The notes: a model not told the origin generated them from the sequence alone. DNA of 64,000 nt from Pseudomonas poae (GCF_001439785.1 NZ_JYLI01000002.1:248001-312000); one strand, 5' to 3'; shown: positions 10,743 to 22,596, counted from the first letter of the stretch. Numbers and translations are program-made.

Positions 10743-10936
10743 CCGGGGTCCTTGGAAGAGAAGCAAAGTGATTGATGGGGCATGGACCGCAATATCAACA
10801 TGAGGTTGCAGGTCGCCAGGGCGAAAGCGCGATAGAACCTTTCTGCGTGCCATGGCACCTAAGCGATTAGGTGCGATTGGGCATTTTTAGTGCTAGAAGT
10901 CTAATCGCTGCATAAAACGACAAAAGGAATTCAGTG

Positions 10937-11323
10937 ATGACGGTAGCGTTCTGGTGTGTATTGATTGCGATTTTTTTGCCTTATTTGTGCACGGGAGTAG
11001 CCAAATTCAGCGGCGGCAAGTTCGGCCCACGGCAGAACCACGACCCCCGCGCCTACCTGGACACCCTCGATGGGTTTGCCAAGCGCGCCCACAGTGCGCA
11101 ACTCAACAGTTTTGAGGTGACACCGGCGTTCGCTGCAGCGGTGATCATCGCGCACCTGGCCGGCACGGCCGAACTGGTGACCATCAATGTGCTGGCGGTG
11201 CTGTTTATCACCAGTCGCCTGTTGTACATCATTTGCTACCTGGCGGACTGGGCGATGCTGCGTTCGGTGGTGTGGCTTGTGGGTATGGCGCTGATCGCGA
11301 GCTTCTTCTTCGTTTCGATCTGA
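10937..11323 (+). CDS. MAPEG family membrane protein
   Basis: 128-residue protein with four hydrophobic segments of the MAPEG fold (membrane-associated proteins in eicosanoid and glutathione metabolism). The RAHSAQLNSFEVTP segment (about residues 50-63), which resembles the conserved RAxxAHxNxxE motif, supports the assignment. The ATG at 10937 is used, with AAAAGGA about 10 bases upstream; a GTG at 10934 is in frame. The function of bacterial members is poorly defined; glutathione transferase activity is known for some. Confidence 0.82.
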   Translation: MTVAFWCVLIAIFLPYLCTGVAKFSGGKFGPRQNHDPRAYLDTLDGFAKRAHSAQLNSFEVTPAFAAAVIIAHLAGTAELVTINVLAVLFITSRLLYIICYLADWAMLRSVVWLVGMALIASFFFVSI

Positions 11324-11360
11324 AGCCTGATGCAAGCCTGCCTGTCTTGGCGGGGCTGAT

Positions 11361-11550
11361 CTGTGGCGAGCGGGCTTGCCCCAATGCCGTTCAGTTAAGC
11401 GCAGACTCCCTGTGGCGAGCAGGCTTGTCCTGCGTTGGGCTGCGCAGCAGCCCCACAACCAGGCGCTGAGCCGTATCAGGTACACCGCGTGTTGCTGGAT
11501 TGGGGGGGGGCGCTTCGCACCCCAACGCGGGGCAAGCCCGCTCGCCACAA
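11361..11550. repeat. Composite REP-bounded intergenic element, copy 1
   Basis: A TGTGGCGAGC-type REP (11361 on), a 16-bp tag ATGCCGTTCAGTTAAG (11384-11399), then a 140-base block (11411-11550) bounded by facing TGTGGCGAGC and GCTCGCCACA ends. The block recurs in reverse orientation at 43225-43361, and the 16-bp tag recurs at 43192-43207. Between the ends lie TGCGCAGCAGCCCC and a CTGAGCCGTATCAGGTACAC core. No gene is supported here. Confidence 0.88.
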
Positions 11551-11598
11551 CAGACCTGCTCTCAACAAAGCCTCAGTTTGTGCTGGGCGATAGCGTTG

Positions 11599-12795
11599 TC
11601 AGGTCCCGGTCGGCGCATCCGGTACGTGCGGCAACGCTACGCCCTTGGGCCAGAGCATCCAGATCTGGCCTTGCTGCTTCATGTTCCCTGCCAACTCACC
11701 CGCCGCCTCGCCGGTCCCCCAGAACAGATCTGCACGCACTTCGCCGGTGATTGCGCCGCCGGTGTCCTGCGCGGCCACCGGTCGGGCGATGGGTGAGCCG
11801 TCCGGTTTTGTGGTCGACAGCCACAGCAGGCTGCCCAGCGGTATGACCTTGCGGTCCACCGCCACGCTGTAGCCGGCGGTCAGGGGCACATTGAGCGAGC
11901 CGCGTGGGCCTTCGTTGCTGTCGGGACGGGCGCTGAAGAAGACGTAGCTGGGGTTGCTTGCCAGCAATTCGGGGATGCGTTGCGGGTTCGCCTTGGCCCA
12001 GGCGCTGATGGCGCCCATGGTCACGTCTTCTTTTTTCAGCTCGCCTTGCTCCACCAGCCAGCGTCCAATGGGGCGGTAGGGATAGCCGTTCTGGTCGCCA
12101 TAGCCGACGCGCAGTTGGCGCCCATCGGCCAGTTGAATGCGCCCGGAACCCTGGATCTGCAGAAATTGCAGGTCCATGGGGTTGGTCAGCCAGGCAATCG
12201 GCTTGGCCGTGGAGCCTTGGCTGTTAACGGTGGCCGCATCGTCATAGGGCTTGAGTACGCGGCCTTCAAGGCGCCCGCGCAGGCGCTTGCCCTTGAGTTC
12301 GGGGTAGATGCTCTCCAGATTGACGATGATCAGGTCGTCCGGCACACCGTACACCGGCACATGGGCGCTGGCGGTTTCGGTCAGGCTGCCGGGGTAGACC
12401 GGCTCGTAATAGCCGGTGATCAAGCCGTTTGCGCTGTCCTGCGCCGAGCGCAGGCCGAACACATCCAAGCGCTCCTTGAGAAAACCGCGCACTGCCACGG
12501 CATCGGTGGGCACGCTGGCCGCTGCGGCGCAGGTAGTGCCCCAGACCGGGTCGGCCTTGAGCCGCTGGCAAGCGCTGCGCCAGGATTCGAACCCGGCCAG
12601 CAGATCGCTGTCGGACACGGCCGGCAAGGCCTCCCACGGCGCGCCGACATACGTGGCGATGGCGTGCGGCTTGGCAGGCTCTGGTTCAACGGCGACGTTG
12701 CCGGTGTCTTTGCCCATGTCGCAGCCGGCCAGCAGCGCGATCATCGGGAGGGCCCACGCCAGGCGGCGGCCCCAGGGTTTAACGGTGACATTCAT
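11599..12795 (-). CDS. mltA: Membrane-bound lytic murein transglycosylase A
   Basis: 398-residue outer-membrane lipoprotein that cleaves peptidoglycan glycan strands to 1,6-anhydro products. The start at 12795 (MNVTVKPWGRRLAWALPMIALLAGCDMG) has AGGAAG upstream and gives a lipobox LLAGC. MltA landmarks include GLITGYYEPVYPGS, FLQIQGSGRIQL, and the 3D domain IPLGSLLWL...PVAAQDTGGAITGEVRADLFWG, where the Asp of AAQDTGGAI is the catalytic acid known for the family. It lies 42 bases downstream of the DUF1090 gene in the same direction. Confidence 0.95.
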   Translation of the reverse strand: MNVTVKPWGRRLAWALPMIALLAGCDMGKDTGNVAVEPEPAKPHAIATYVGAPWEALPAVSDSDLLAGFESWRSACQRLKADPVWGTTCAAAASVPTDAVAVRGFLKERLDVFGLRSAQDSANGLITGYYEPVYPGSLTETASAHVPVYGVPDDLIIVNLESIYPELKGKRLRGRLEGRVLKPYDDAATVNSQGSTAKPIAWLTNPMDLQFLQIQGSGRIQLADGRQLRVGYGDQNGYPYRPIGRWLVEQGELKKEDVTMGAISAWAKANPQRIPELLASNPSYVFFSARPDSNEGPRGSLNVPLTAGYSVAVDRKVIPLGSLLWLSTTKPDGSPIARPVAAQDTGGAITGEVRADLFWGTGEAAGELAGNMKQQGQIWMLWPKGVALPHVPDAPTGT

Positions 12796-12837
12796 GCATG
12801 CACTTCCTGAAAACGATTTCGCGATCACTGACGGCTG

Positions 12838-13233
12838 TTATTGGTCGAGCTCTTCCACGGCGTCCTGCAATGCCTTGCGTGACTCGGCGAGCTTGTCCTT
12901 GCGCTTGTTGATCTTGTCGGCATCGCCCTTTTTCATCGCCTTGTCGAGATCGGCCTGACGGCGGCTGACTTCGTGCTTGGCGTCGAGCACCTTGTTTTCG
13001 CGTTCCTTCTTCAGGGACGCGTCGGTGCAGTTGGCGGTGACTTCACTCAAGGCTTTTTCCAGGCCAGCCTGCTGTGCGCCGTTGCCTTGGGTCTTGGCCT
13101 GCTCGATCTGGGTGCTGATGGCCTGGCGCTTGGCGGCGCAGCCGGTGAGTGGGTCGGCTTCTTGCGCGGCCAGCAGCGGCATGGTCATGAAACTGGCGAC
13201 GGTAAACAGGGCGAAAGGGGCTAGAAATTTCAT
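12838..13233 (-). CDS. DUF1090 family periplasmic protein (YqjC-like)
   Basis: 131-residue exported protein: a signal peptide up to MPLLAA, then a Lys/Glu-rich helical region likely to form a coiled coil (residues about 30-130). Two cysteines (GCAAKR, ANCTDA) can form a disulfide. The DUF1090 signature is the C-terminal ADLDKAMKKGDADKINKRKDKL segment. Function is unknown. It lies between ligB and mltA on the same strand. Confidence 0.85.
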   Translation of the reverse strand: MKFLAPFALFTVASFMTMPLLAAQEADPLTGCAAKRQAISTQIEQAKTQGNGAQQAGLEKALSEVTANCTDASLKKERENKVLDAKHEVSRRQADLDKAMKKGDADKINKRKDKLAESRKALQDAVEELDQ

Positions 13234-13273
13234 GTATTACTCCAGGGTCGCAATCGAAGGGGGCTGGCAAGGT

Positions 13274-14968
<1,695 letters not shown>

Positions 14969-14990
14969 CTAAATGATTCCCCCAGCCACA

Positions 14991-15018
14991 AAAAAGCCCC
15001 GACAGGGCGGGGCTTTTT
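14991..15018 (-). terminator. metK terminator
   Basis: AAAAAGCCCCG / CGGGGCTTTTT with a 6-base loop, 25 bases beyond the metK stop. The A and T flanks make it usable from both sides. Confidence 0.9.
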
Positions 15019-15042
15019 ACCGGGTATTTCCGCTTGCCGAAG

Positions 15043-16233
15043 TTACAGGCCGGCGGCGGTGCGCAGGTCGTTGGCGCGGTCGGTTTTTTCCCAGGTGAAC
15101 GTGGTGAAGGTGTCGTCGCCGACAGTCTTCTGCGCAGGGGTACGACCGAAGTGGCCGTAGGCTGCGGTTTCCTGGTACATCGGGTGCAGCAGGTCGAGCA
15201 TGGTGGTGATCGCGTAAGGGCGCAGGTCAAAGATCTCACGCACCAGCTTGACGATCTTGTCGTCGCTGATCTTGCCGGTGCCAAAGGTATTCAGCGAAAT
15301 CGACGTAGGCTGGGCCACGCCGATAGCGTAGGAAACCTGGATCTCGCAGCGCTCGGCCAGGCCAGCGGCCACGATGTTCTTGGCCACGTAACGACCGGCG
15401 TAGGCGGCCGAACGGTCCACCTTGGACGGGTCTTTGCCCGAAAACGCACCGCCGCCGTGACGGGCCATGCCGCCGTAGCTGTCGACGATGATCTTGCGCC
15501 CGGTGAGCCCGCAGTCACCCACCGGGCCGCCGATGATGAACTGGCCGGTCGGGTTAATGTGGAACTGGGTGTCCTTGGTCAGCAACTCGGCCGGCAGCAC
15601 GTGCTTGACGATCAGCTCCATCACGCCTTCACGCAGGTCGGCGTAGGAAACGTCCGGGTTGTGCTGGGTCGACAGCACCACGGCATCGATGCCGACGACT
15701 TTGCCGCCTTCGTAGCGGCAGGTGACCTGAGACTTGGCATCCGGGCGCAGCCACGGCAGCACGCCGGATTTGCGCGCTTCGGCCTGACGCTGCACCAACT
15801 GGTGCGAGAAGGTGATCGGCGCCGGCATCAGTACGTCGGTTTCGTTGCTGGCGTAGCCGAACATCAGGCCCTGGTCACCGGCGCCCTGGTCTTCCGGCTT
15901 GGCGCGGTCCACGCCCTGGTTGATGTCCGGGGACTGCTTGCCGATGATGTTCATCACGCCGCAGGTGGCGCCGTCGAAGCCAACGTCGGAGCTGTTGTAG
16001 CCAATGTCGGTGATCACGTCACGAACGATCTGCTCCAGGTCGACCCAGGCGGTGGTGGTCACTTCGCCTGCGATGATCGCTACACCGGTTTTCACCAGCG
16101 TCTCGCACGCCACGCGGGCGAATTTGTCTTCAGCAATGATGGCGTCCAGCACCGCGTCGGAAATCTGGTCGGCGATTTTGTCCGGATGCCCTTCAGACAC
16201 GGACTCGGAGGTGAAAAGGGAGTATTCGCTCAT
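15043..16233 (-). CDS. metK: S-adenosylmethionine synthetase
   Basis: 396-residue enzyme making SAM from methionine and ATP. The start at 16233 ([19 protein letters not shown]) has AGGAAA upstream; the longer frame to 16314 is an extension into the upstream gene. Signature segments are [28 protein letters not shown] (ATP site) and [16 protein letters not shown]. It follows the SahR-like regulator gene by 19 bases on the same strand, so the two form an operon. No SAM riboswitch is visible between them; control probably comes from the operator upstream of the regulator. Confidence 0.98.
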   Translation of the reverse strand: MSEYSLFTSESVSEGHPDKIADQISDAVLDAIIAEDKFARVACETLVKTGVAIIAGEVTTTAWVDLEQIVRDVITDIGYNSSDVGFDGATCGVMNIIGKQSPDINQGVDRAKPEDQGAGDQGLMFGYASNETDVLMPAPITFSHQLVQRQAEARKSGVLPWLRPDAKSQVTCRYEGGKVVGIDAVVLSTQHNPDVSYADLREGVMELIVKHVLPAELLTKDTQFHINPTGQFIIGGPVGDCGLTGRKIIVDSYGGMARHGGGAFSGKDPSKVDRSAAYAGRYVAKNIVAAGLAERCEIQVSYAIGVAQPTSISLNTFGTGKISDDKIVKLVREIFDLRPYAITTMLDLLHPMYQETAAYGHFGRTPAQKTVGDDTFTTFTWEKTDRANDLRTAAGL

Positions 16234-16252
16234 CTCGATGATTTCCTGATAT

Positions 16253-17248
16253 TTACCGATGGTGAGTGTCGCCAGCCGGTCGCTGAAAATGGCGGACCTG
16301 GATCTGGAAACCATTACGTAAACCTACATAGAGGCTTTCCCCGGGAACGAGTCCCGCAGCGGTGGCCCAACGGGCCAGATCGTCCTGTTCAAAACCCAAC
16401 CAGAGATCACCGCAGGCCTCCCTGGCCCAATTCTGGTTGTGGCTGCATAAATCTGTAACCAGCAGGCTACCGCCGGGGTGCAGCAACCCGGCCATTTGTT
16501 TGAGGGCGTCTGCCGGGGCGGCGAAATGGTGCAGGACCATGTTCAGCACCACGCAGTCGGCCTGCAGGGGCGTGTCGCTCAACGCATCAGCCAGTTGCAG
16601 GGTGACATTGCCCAGCGCCTCGCGTTCACACAGCTGGCGGGCCAGCTCCAGCATCGCCGGGCTGTTGTCCAGCGCTGTAACCTGCACGAAGCGCCGCGCC
16701 AGGTCCGGCAGGAAACCGCCGTCGCCGGGGCCGACTTCCAGTGCGGTGGCCTTGTTACTGAAGCTCAACTTGTCGAGCAGCGCCAATACGCTTTCGCGGT
16801 ACTGAGGCAGGCCGGCAATCAAGTCCTGCTGGGCACGGAACTTCTCGGCCACCCGTGAGAAAAAATCCTGGCTGGCGGCTGCGCGTTGCCCATGCACTTC
16901 GCTGATGCGGGTTTGTACGTCGCCGGGCAGGTGCAGGTTGTCGACTTCTTCGAGCAGGGCGCCGTGCAGCTTGCCGCCGAGCAACTCGGTGTGGGGCAGG
17001 GCGCGTCGGTAAAAAATCGCATTGCCTTCGCGGCGTGTGGCCACCAGGTCGGCCTGGGCCAGCACCTTCAGGTGGTGGCTCATGCCGGACTGACCGATGG
17101 CGAAGATCCGCGACAGCTCCAATACGCCAAACGAATCGTTGGCCAGCGCGCGCAATACGTTCAGGCGCAACGGATCACCGGCGGCCTTGCACAGGGCGGC
17201 CAGCTCATCGCTATCGTCGGGACGCAGGGAAGGCACGGTCATGTTCAT
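16253..17248 (-). CDS. ArsR-type regulator fused to SAM-dependent methyltransferase domain (SahR-like)
   Basis: 331-residue fusion. Residues about 12-85 are an ArsR winged helix ([19 protein letters not shown], recognition helix [13 protein letters not shown]) without an obvious metal-binding ELCVCDL motif. Residues about 130-325 are a class I methyltransferase fold with motif I EVGPGDGG (171-178) and [17 protein letters not shown]. SahR proteins of this architecture are known repressors of SAM-cycle genes that sense SAH through the methyltransferase-like domain. Its position ahead of metK and the palindrome upstream support the same role here. The domain could retain catalysis; this cannot be judged from sequence. 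Confidence 0.85.
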   Translation of the reverse strand: MNMTVPSLRPDDSDELAALCKAAGDPLRLNVLRALANDSFGVLELSRIFAIGQSGMSHHLKVLAQADLVATRREGNAIFYRRALPHTELLGGKLHGALLEEVDNLHLPGDVQTRISEVHGQRAAASQDFFSRVAEKFRAQQDLIAGLPQYRESVLALLDKLSFSNKATALEVGPGDGGFLPDLARRFVQVTALDNSPAMLELARQLCEREALGNVTLQLADALSDTPLQADCVVLNMVLHHFAAPADALKQMAGLLHPGGSLLVTDLCSHNQNWAREACGDLWLGFEQDDLARWATAAGLVPGESLYVGLRNGFQIQVRHFQRPAGDTHHR

Positions 17249-17289
17249 AAGGCCAGCAGTCTAGTGACGGGGTGGAGTCCCTGCAAGAC

Positions 17290-17313
17290 CAATATCAAAA
17301 AGTTTTGATATTG
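17290..17313. promoter_or_regulatory. Perfect palindromic operator upstream of the SahR-like gene
   Basis: CAATATCAAAA (17290-17300) and TTTTGATATTG (17303-17313) are exact reverse complements with a 2-base AG spacer. It lies 42 bases upstream of the regulator start and 207 bases before tkt. AT-rich palindromes are typical ArsR-family operators, so autoregulation of the sahR-metK operon is likely. Control of tkt from here is possible but less likely. Confidence 0.75.
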
Positions 17314-17519
17314 AGCGATAAGTGGCGGTTATAAGACGCCGTTCTGTCTTCTGAACGAGTGGGTGGCACTGTTCTACAGGGCATTGGTACACCCGCCACA
17401 GGAAAAAGGGCCTCAAGTGAGTATCTGTCATTGCCCGCAGGCGGTGGCTGAGGGAAAATGCCGGTCCTTTTTTCGTTTCTTTTATTCATTCTCGATTCAA
17501 TATCCGCAGGAGAACAGCG

Positions 17520-19517
17520 ATGCCCAGCCGTCGTGAGCGTGCCAACGCCATTCGTGCCCTCAGCATGGATGCCGTGCAAAAAGCCAACAGCGGCCATCCC
17601 GGTGCCCCGATGGGCATGGCGGATATCGCCGAGGTACTTTGGCGTGATTACCTGAAACACAACCCGAGCAATCCCTCCTTCGCCGACCGCGACCGCTTCG
17701 TGCTGTCCAACGGCCACGGCTCGATGCTGATCTATTCGCTGCTGCACCTGACCGGCTACGACGTCACCATCGACGACCTCAAGAGCTTCCGCCAGTTGCA
17801 CAGCCGCACCCCGGGTCACCCGGAATTCGGCTACACCCCGGGCGTGGAGACCACCACCGGTCCCCTGGGCCAGGGCCTGGCCAACGCCGTGGGTTTTGCG
17901 CTGGCTGAAAAAGTCCTGGGCGCGCAGTTCAACCGTCCTGGCCATGACATCGTCGATCACCACACCTATGTGTTCCTGGGTGATGGCTGCATGATGGAAG
18001 GCATTTCCCACGAAGTCGCTTCCCTGGCCGGCACCTTGGGCCTGGGCAAGCTGATTGCCTTCTACGATGACAACGGCATCTCCATCGACGGCGAAGTCGA
18101 AGGCTGGTTCACCGATGACACGCCTAAACGTTTCGAAGCCTACAACTGGCAGGTGATCCGCAACGTCGACGGCCACGATCCGGAAGAAATCAAGACTGCC
18201 ATCGACACCGCGCGCAAGAGCGTGCAGCCGACCCTGATCTGCTGCAAGACCACCATCGGCTTCGGCTCGCCGAACAAGCAGGGCAAGGAAGACTGCCACG
18301 GCGCCCCTCTGGGTGACGCGGAAATCGCCCTGACCCGCGAAGCGCTGAAGTGGAACTACGGCCCGTTCGAAATTCCGGCCGACATTGCCGCCGAATGGGA
18401 CGCGAAGGAAAAAGGCCTGGCTGCTGAAGCCGAGTGGGATCAGCGTTTTGCAGCCTACTCCGCCGAATTCCCGGAGTTGGCCAACGAACTGGTGCGTCGC
18501 CTGGCCGGTGACCTGCCTGCCGATTTCTCGGAAAAAGCCTCGGCCTACATCGCCGAAGTCGCGGCCAAGGGCGAAACCATCGCCAGCCGTAAAGCCAGCC
18601 AGAACACCCTGAACGCCTTTGGCCCGCTGCTGCCCGAGATCCTCGGCGGTTCGGCCGACCTGGCCGGTTCCAACCTGACCCTGTGGAAAGGCTGCAAAGG
18701 CGTGTCGGCCGAAGACGCCAGCGGCAACTACATGTACTACGGTGTGCGCGAGTTCGGCATGAGCGCCATCATGAACGGTGTGTCCCTGCACGGCGGCCTG
18801 GTGCCTTACGGCGCCACCTTCCTGATGTTCATGGAATACGCGCGCAACGCCGTGCGCATGGCCGCGCTGATGAAAAAGCGCGTGATCCATGTGTACACCC
18901 ACGACTCCATCGGCCTGGGCGAAGATGGCCCGACGCACCAGCCGGTCGAGCAACTGACCAGCCTGCGCACCACGCCGAACCTGGATTGCTGGCGCCCAGC
19001 CGACGCGGTGGAATCCGCCGTGGCCTGGAAGCATGCCATCGAGCGCAAGGACGGCCCTTCGGCGCTGATCTTCTCGCGTCAGAACCTGCAGCATCAGGTG
19101 CGTACCGACGCGCAGATCGCCGACATCAGCCGTGGCGGTTATGTGCTCAAGGACTGCATCGGCGAGCCCGAGCTGATTCTGATCTCCACCGGTTCCGAAG
19201 TGGGCCTGACCGTGCAGGCCTATGACAAGCTGACCGCGCAAGGCCGCAACGTACGCGTTGTGTCCATGCCGTGCACCAGCGTGTTCGAAGCCCAGGACGC
19301 CGGCTACAAGCAATCGGTTTTGCCGTTGCAGGTCAGCGCGCGTATCGCCGTTGAAGCGGCACACGCCGACTACTGGTACAAGTACGTGGGCCTGGAAGGC
19401 CGCGTGATCGGCATGACCACCTACGGTGAGTCGGCGCCGGCGCCTGCGTTGTTCGAAGAGTTCGGCTTCACCCTGGAAAACATCCTGGGTCAGGCTGAAG
19501 AGCTGCTGGAAGACTAA
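17520..19517 (+). CDS. tktA: Transketolase
   Basis: 665-residue thiamine diphosphate enzyme of the pentose phosphate pathway, moving two-carbon units between ketose and aldose phosphates. AGGAG precedes the ATG by 7 bases. Family markers: [19 protein letters not shown] at the start, the ThDP motif beginning [12 protein letters not shown] (residues about 157-168) and ending near the [10 protein letters not shown] segment, and the pyrimidine-binding region [17 protein letters not shown]. It opens the tkt-epd-pgk-fba run of carbon metabolism genes, all on the plus strand. Confidence 0.98.
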   Translation: MPSRRERANAIRALSMDAVQKANSGHPGAPMGMADIAEVLWRDYLKHNPSNPSFADRDRFVLSNGHGSMLIYSLLHLTGYDVTIDDLKSFRQLHSRTPGHPEFGYTPGVETTTGPLGQGLANAVGFALAEKVLGAQFNRPGHDIVDHHTYVFLGDGCMMEGISHEVASLAGTLGLGKLIAFYDDNGISIDGEVEGWFTDDTPKRFEAYNWQVIRNVDGHDPEEIKTAIDTARKSVQPTLICCKTTIGFGSPNKQGKEDCHGAPLGDAEIALTREALKWNYGPFEIPADIAAEWDAKEKGLAAEAEWDQRFAAYSAEFPELANELVRRLAGDLPADFSEKASAYIAEVAAKGETIASRKASQNTLNAFGPLLPEILGGSADLAGSNLTLWKGCKGVSAEDASGNYMYYGVREFGMSAIMNGVSLHGGLVPYGATFLMFMEYARNAVRMAALMKKRVIHVYTHDSIGLGEDGPTHQPVEQLTSLRTTPNLDCWRPADAVESAVAWKHAIERKDGPSALIFSRQNLQHQVRTDAQIADISRGGYVLKDCIGEPELILISTGSEVGLTVQAYDKLTAQGRNVRVVSMPCTSVFEAQDAGYKQSVLPLQVSARIAVEAAHADYWYKYVGLEGRVIGMTTYGESAPAPALFEEFGFTLENILGQAEELLED

Positions 19518-19542
19518 GTCAGTCTGCGTTGTCTGTACTGGC

Positions 19543-19613
19543 GCTATCGCGGGCAAGCCCGCTCCCACAGGTGGATTGCGGTCTACTGTGGGAGCGGGCT
19601 TGCCCGCGATGGC
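19543..19613. repeat. REP pair between tkt and epd
   Basis: Inverted units GCTATCGCGGGCAAGCCCGC...CCCACAG (19543-19570) and its mirror (19586-19613) around a 15-base spacer. The arms are near-perfect, so the transcript can form a long hairpin between two co-directional genes. Confidence 0.88.
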
Positions 19614-19655
19614 GATGGTGCATTCAACACCGAACTAACCTTGATCGAGAACCCC

Positions 19656-20714
19656 ATGGCCCCACCGCGTCCCTACAAAGTTGCACTCAACGGCTACGGC
19701 CGCATTGGTCGTTGCGTCTTGCGTGCGCTGTTCGAGCGAGGGGCGGCAGCCGGGTTTGAGATTGTCGCGATCAACGATCTGGCCGACATGGCCAGCATCG
19801 AGTACCTGACACGCTTTGACTCCACCCACGGCCGCTTCCCAGGCGAAGTGCGGGTTGAAGACGATTGTCTGCATATCAATGGCAACTGCGTGCAAGTGCT
19901 GCGCAGTGCCACCCCCGAAGGCATCGACTGGAAGTCACTGGGCGTCGACCTGGTGCTGGAATGTTCCGGTGTCTATAACACTCGCGCCGACGGCCAGCGT
20001 TTTCTCGACGCCGGTGCGCCGCGTGTACTGTTTTCCCAGCCGATGGCCAGCGAGGCGGATGTCGACGCCACCATCGTCTACGGCATCAACCAGGACTGCC
20101 TGACCGGCGCCGAGCTGCTGGTGTCCAACGCGTCCTGCACCACCAACTGCAGCGTGCCGCTGTTGCGCCTGCTGCACCAGTCCATCGGCATCGATTACGT
20201 GTCGATCACCACCATTCACTCGGCGATGAACGACCAGCCGGTGATTGACGCCTATCATCATGAAGACCTGCGCCGCACGCGCTCGGCGTTCCAGTCGGTG
20301 ATCCCGGTGTCCACCGGCCTGGCCCGTGGCATCGAGCGATTGCTGCCGGAACTTGCCGGACGAATCCAGGCCAAAGCCGTACGGGTGCCGACGGTGAACG
20401 TGTCTTGCCTGGACATCACCCTGCAGAGCATCAGCGATACCGATGCGCTGGAGGTCAACCGGATACTGCGCGACGCTGCCACCCGCGGCCCGCTCAAAGG
20501 CCTGCTGGCCTACACCGAGTTGCCCCATGCCAGTTGTGATTTCAACCACGACCCGCATTCGGCGATTGTCGACGCCAGCCAGACTCGCGTCTCCGGCCCA
20601 CGGCTGGTGAACATCCTGGCCTGGTTCGACAACGAATGGGGCTTTGCCAACCGCATGCTCGACGTCGCCCAGCACTACCTGCAAGTGGCCTCACCCCAAC
20701 AACCTCAACAGTAA
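19656..20714 (+). CDS. epd: Erythrose-4-phosphate dehydrogenase
   Basis: 352-residue GAPDH-family enzyme oxidising D-erythrose 4-phosphate to 4-phosphoerythronate for pyridoxal phosphate synthesis. The NAD-binding start is [18 protein letters not shown]; the catalytic cysteine is in [15 protein letters not shown] with the partner histidine in [13 protein letters not shown]. Replacement of the usual GAPDH NPANLPW-type features and the location next to pgk favour Epd over glycolytic GAPDH. The ATG at 19656 is preferred; a TTG at 19641 is in frame. pgk starts 17 bases after its stop. Confidence 0.9.
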   Translation: MAPPRPYKVALNGYGRIGRCVLRALFERGAAAGFEIVAINDLADMASIEYLTRFDSTHGRFPGEVRVEDDCLHINGNCVQVLRSATPEGIDWKSLGVDLVLECSGVYNTRADGQRFLDAGAPRVLFSQPMASEADVDATIVYGINQDCLTGAELLVSNASCTTNCSVPLLRLLHQSIGIDYVSITTIHSAMNDQPVIDAYHHEDLRRTRSAFQSVIPVSTGLARGIERLLPELAGRIQAKAVRVPTVNVSCLDITLQSISDTDALEVNRILRDAATRGPLKGLLAYTELPHASCDFNHDPHSAIVDASQTRVSGPRLVNILAWFDNEWGFANRMLDVAQHYLQVASPQQPQQ

Positions 20715-20731
20715 TTCAGGAACTGCGACCC

Positions 20732-21895
20732 ATGACCGTGTTGAAGATGACCGACCTCGATCTGCAAGGTAAGCGCGTACTGATTCGCGAAGACCTCAAC
20801 GTCCCCGTCAAGGACGGTGTAGTCACCAGCGATGCGCGAATCCTGGCCTCGCTGCCGACCATCAAGCTGGCTCTGGAAAAAGGTGCGGCCGTGATGGTCT
20901 GCTCCCACTTGGGTCGCCCGACCGAAGGTGAGTTCTCGGCTGAAAACAGCCTCAAGCCGGTGGCGCAATACCTGAGCAAGGCCCTGGGTCGTGACGTGCC
21001 GCTGGTGGCCGATTATCTGGATGGCGTCGAGGTGAAAGCCGGCGACATCGTGCTGTTCGAGAACGTGCGCTTCAACAAGGGCGAGAAAAAGAACAGCGAC
21101 GAACTGGCCCGGCAATACGCGGGCCTGTGCGACGTGTTCGTGATGGACGCTTTCGGCACCGCCCACCGCGCCGAAGGGTCGACCCACGGCGTGGCCAAGT
21201 TCGCTAAGGTTGCCGCTGCCGGCCCATTGCTGGCGGCTGAACTGGATGCACTGGGCAAGGCGCTGGGCGCGCCGGCACAGCCGATGGCGGCCATCGTGGC
21301 TGGCTCGAAAGTGTCCACCAAGCTGGACGTACTCAACAGCCTCAGCCAGATCTGCAACCAGTTGATCGTCGGCGGTGGCATCGCCAACACGTTCCTCGCC
21401 GCAGCCGGCCACCCGGTGGGCAAGTCCCTGTACGAGCCGGACCTGCTGGACACCGCCCGCGCCATTGCCGCCAAGGTCAGCGTGCCATTGCCGGTCGATG
21501 TGGTCGTTGCCAAGGAGTTCGCGGAAAGCGCCGAGGCCACCGTCAAACTCATCGCCGACGTTGCCGATGACGACATGATTCTGGATATCGGCCCGCAAAC
21601 CGCAGCCAACTTTGCTGAACTGCTGAAGGCGTCCCGCACCATTCTGTGGAACGGCCCGGTCGGCGTGTTCGAATTCGACCAGTTCGGCAACGGCACCAAA
21701 GTGCTGGCCAAGGCCATCGCCGACAGCTCGGCATTCTCCATCGCCGGTGGTGGCGACACTTTGGCGGCCATCGATAAATATGGCGTTGCTGATCAGATCT
21801 CCTACATTTCCACCGGTGGCGGCGCGTTCCTTGAGTTCGTCGAGGGCAAAGTCCTGCCGGCCGTGGAAGTGCTGGAAAGCCGGGCCAAGGGCTGA
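20732..21895 (+). CDS. pgk: Phosphoglycerate kinase
   Basis: 387-residue glycolytic/gluconeogenic kinase interconverting 1,3-bisphosphoglycerate and 3-phosphoglycerate. The start at 20732 ([25 protein letters not shown]) fits the family; the 20636 frame only extends into epd. Motifs: [46 protein letters not shown], and the nucleotide-binding GGGDTLAAI at the C-terminus. Operon with epd upstream and the lipoprotein gene 32 bases downstream. Confidence 0.98.
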   Translation: MTVLKMTDLDLQGKRVLIREDLNVPVKDGVVTSDARILASLPTIKLALEKGAAVMVCSHLGRPTEGEFSAENSLKPVAQYLSKALGRDVPLVADYLDGVEVKAGDIVLFENVRFNKGEKKNSDELARQYAGLCDVFVMDAFGTAHRAEGSTHGVAKFAKVAAAGPLLAAELDALGKALGAPAQPMAAIVAGSKVSTKLDVLNSLSQICNQLIVGGGIANTFLAAAGHPVGKSLYEPDLLDTARAIAAKVSVPLPVDVVVAKEFAESAEATVKLIADVADDDMILDIGPQTAANFAELLKASRTILWNGPVGVFEFDQFGNGTKVLAKAIADSSAFSIAGGGDTLAAIDKYGVADQISYISTGGGAFLEFVEGKVLPAVEVLESRAKG

Positions 21896-21927
21896 GCCCC
21901 GTCATGATCCGGAAAAGGAGCATTCCC

Positions 21928-22155
21928 ATGATCAAGTCGTTGGCACTGGTGATCGCAGCGGGCCTGCTGGCCGGCTGCGGCAGCACGCCCAGCGCGCCGC
22001 CTGCGCCCGAAAAGGCAGATGCGCCGCAGAACAAGAGCTGCTACCAGGCCGACTGGCAAGCCGAGACCATGCCGGTGATCAACAAGCGCATCGGCAACGA
22101 ACGGCTGGAGAAATATGACGCCGCGCCCAACGGTCAGGAACAGGGTTGCCCTTGA
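21928..22155 (+). CDS. Small lipoprotein, unknown function
   Basis: 75-residue predicted lipoprotein. The ATG at 21928 has AAGGAG 10 bases upstream. Signal sequence MIKSLALVIAAGLLAGCGS carries a lipobox LLAGC, leaving a mature chain of about 58 residues with a proline/alanine-rich linker and two further cysteines (KSCYQAD and the penultimate EQGCP). These could form a disulfide. I do not recognise the family. It is placed between pgk and a second lipoprotein gene, so it is probably co-transcribed with glycolytic genes. Confidence 0.75.
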   Translation: MIKSLALVIAAGLLAGCGSTPSAPPAPEKADAPQNKSCYQADWQAETMPVINKRIGNERLEKYDAAPNGQEQGCP

Positions 22156-22202
22156 TGGGTCTGATCAACTGGCGGCCGTTGGCCGCCCTGCGAGGATTGG
22201 CA

Positions 22203-22535
22203 ATGAAAGGCGTTTTCGCCCTGGCGGCAGTGGCCCTATTGGGCGGTTGCAGCAGCATGAACATGTTCAGCAAGGCTGAGCCGGCTGACAAGTGGACGAC
22301 CTGGACGTGCGACAGCAAGGCCGAGGTGAACTGGCGCTTTGCCAATGCGGCCCGCTCCGAAGTGGATGTACGCCTCGGCGGTTCGGACCAGGTCTATCGC
22401 CTAAAGCAAGAGGTTGCTGCCTCGGGTGTGCTGTATAGCGACGGCCAATTGGCGTTTCACACAAAAGGTGAGGAAGGCCTGGTTTACTGGGTCGCCACCG
22501 ATGATTTGATTGGGCGCGGCTGTAAGGCGCAGTAA
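22203..22535 (+). CDS. MliC-family lipoprotein (C-type lysozyme inhibitor-like)
   Basis: 110-residue lipoprotein. The ATG at 22203 is preferred since GAGGA lies 7 bases upstream and the signal MKGVFALAAVALLGGCSS gives a lipobox LGGC; upstream in-frame ATGs at 22146 and 22155 overlap the previous gene. The mature part has TWTCDSKAEVNWRF, VYRLKQEVAASGVLYSDG and LVYWVATDDLIGRGCKA, matching the MliC beta-barrel pattern with a Cys-Cys bridge. MliC proteins block host c-type lysozyme in the envelope. The resemblance is motif-level only. Confidence 0.72.
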   Translation: MKGVFALAAVALLGGCSSMNMFSKAEPADKWTTWTCDSKAEVNWRFANAARSEVDVRLGGSDQVYRLKQEVAASGVLYSDGQLAFHTKGEEGLVYWVATDDLIGRGCKAQ

Positions 22536-22565
22536 GAACACGATCTCAAGATAAATGAGATCCAA

Positions 22566-22596
22566 GTGTGGGAGCAGGTAAGCCAGCTCCCACATT
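22566..22596. terminator. Hairpin after the lipoprotein genes
   Basis: TGTGGGAGCAGG..CCAGCTCCCACA, an imperfect REP-type palindrome. It can end the tkt-to-lipoprotein transcript before fba, which has its own 215-base upstream region. Confidence 0.6.

Noticed and set aside
11233..11796. Small open frames in the intergenic element at 11.4 kb
   Set aside because: They run through the composite repeat and into the mltA gene antisense; the repeat is non-coding.
16234..16252. SAM riboswitch upstream of metK
   Set aside because: Only 19 bases separate metK from the upstream gene; there is no room for an aptamer.
17295..19568. 757-residue open frame antisense to tkt
   Set aside because: Shadow of a strongly coding gene in GC-rich DNA; no ribosome site, and the composition (rich in Gly, His, Gln, Val) is not protein-like. 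The transketolase frame has full family motifs.
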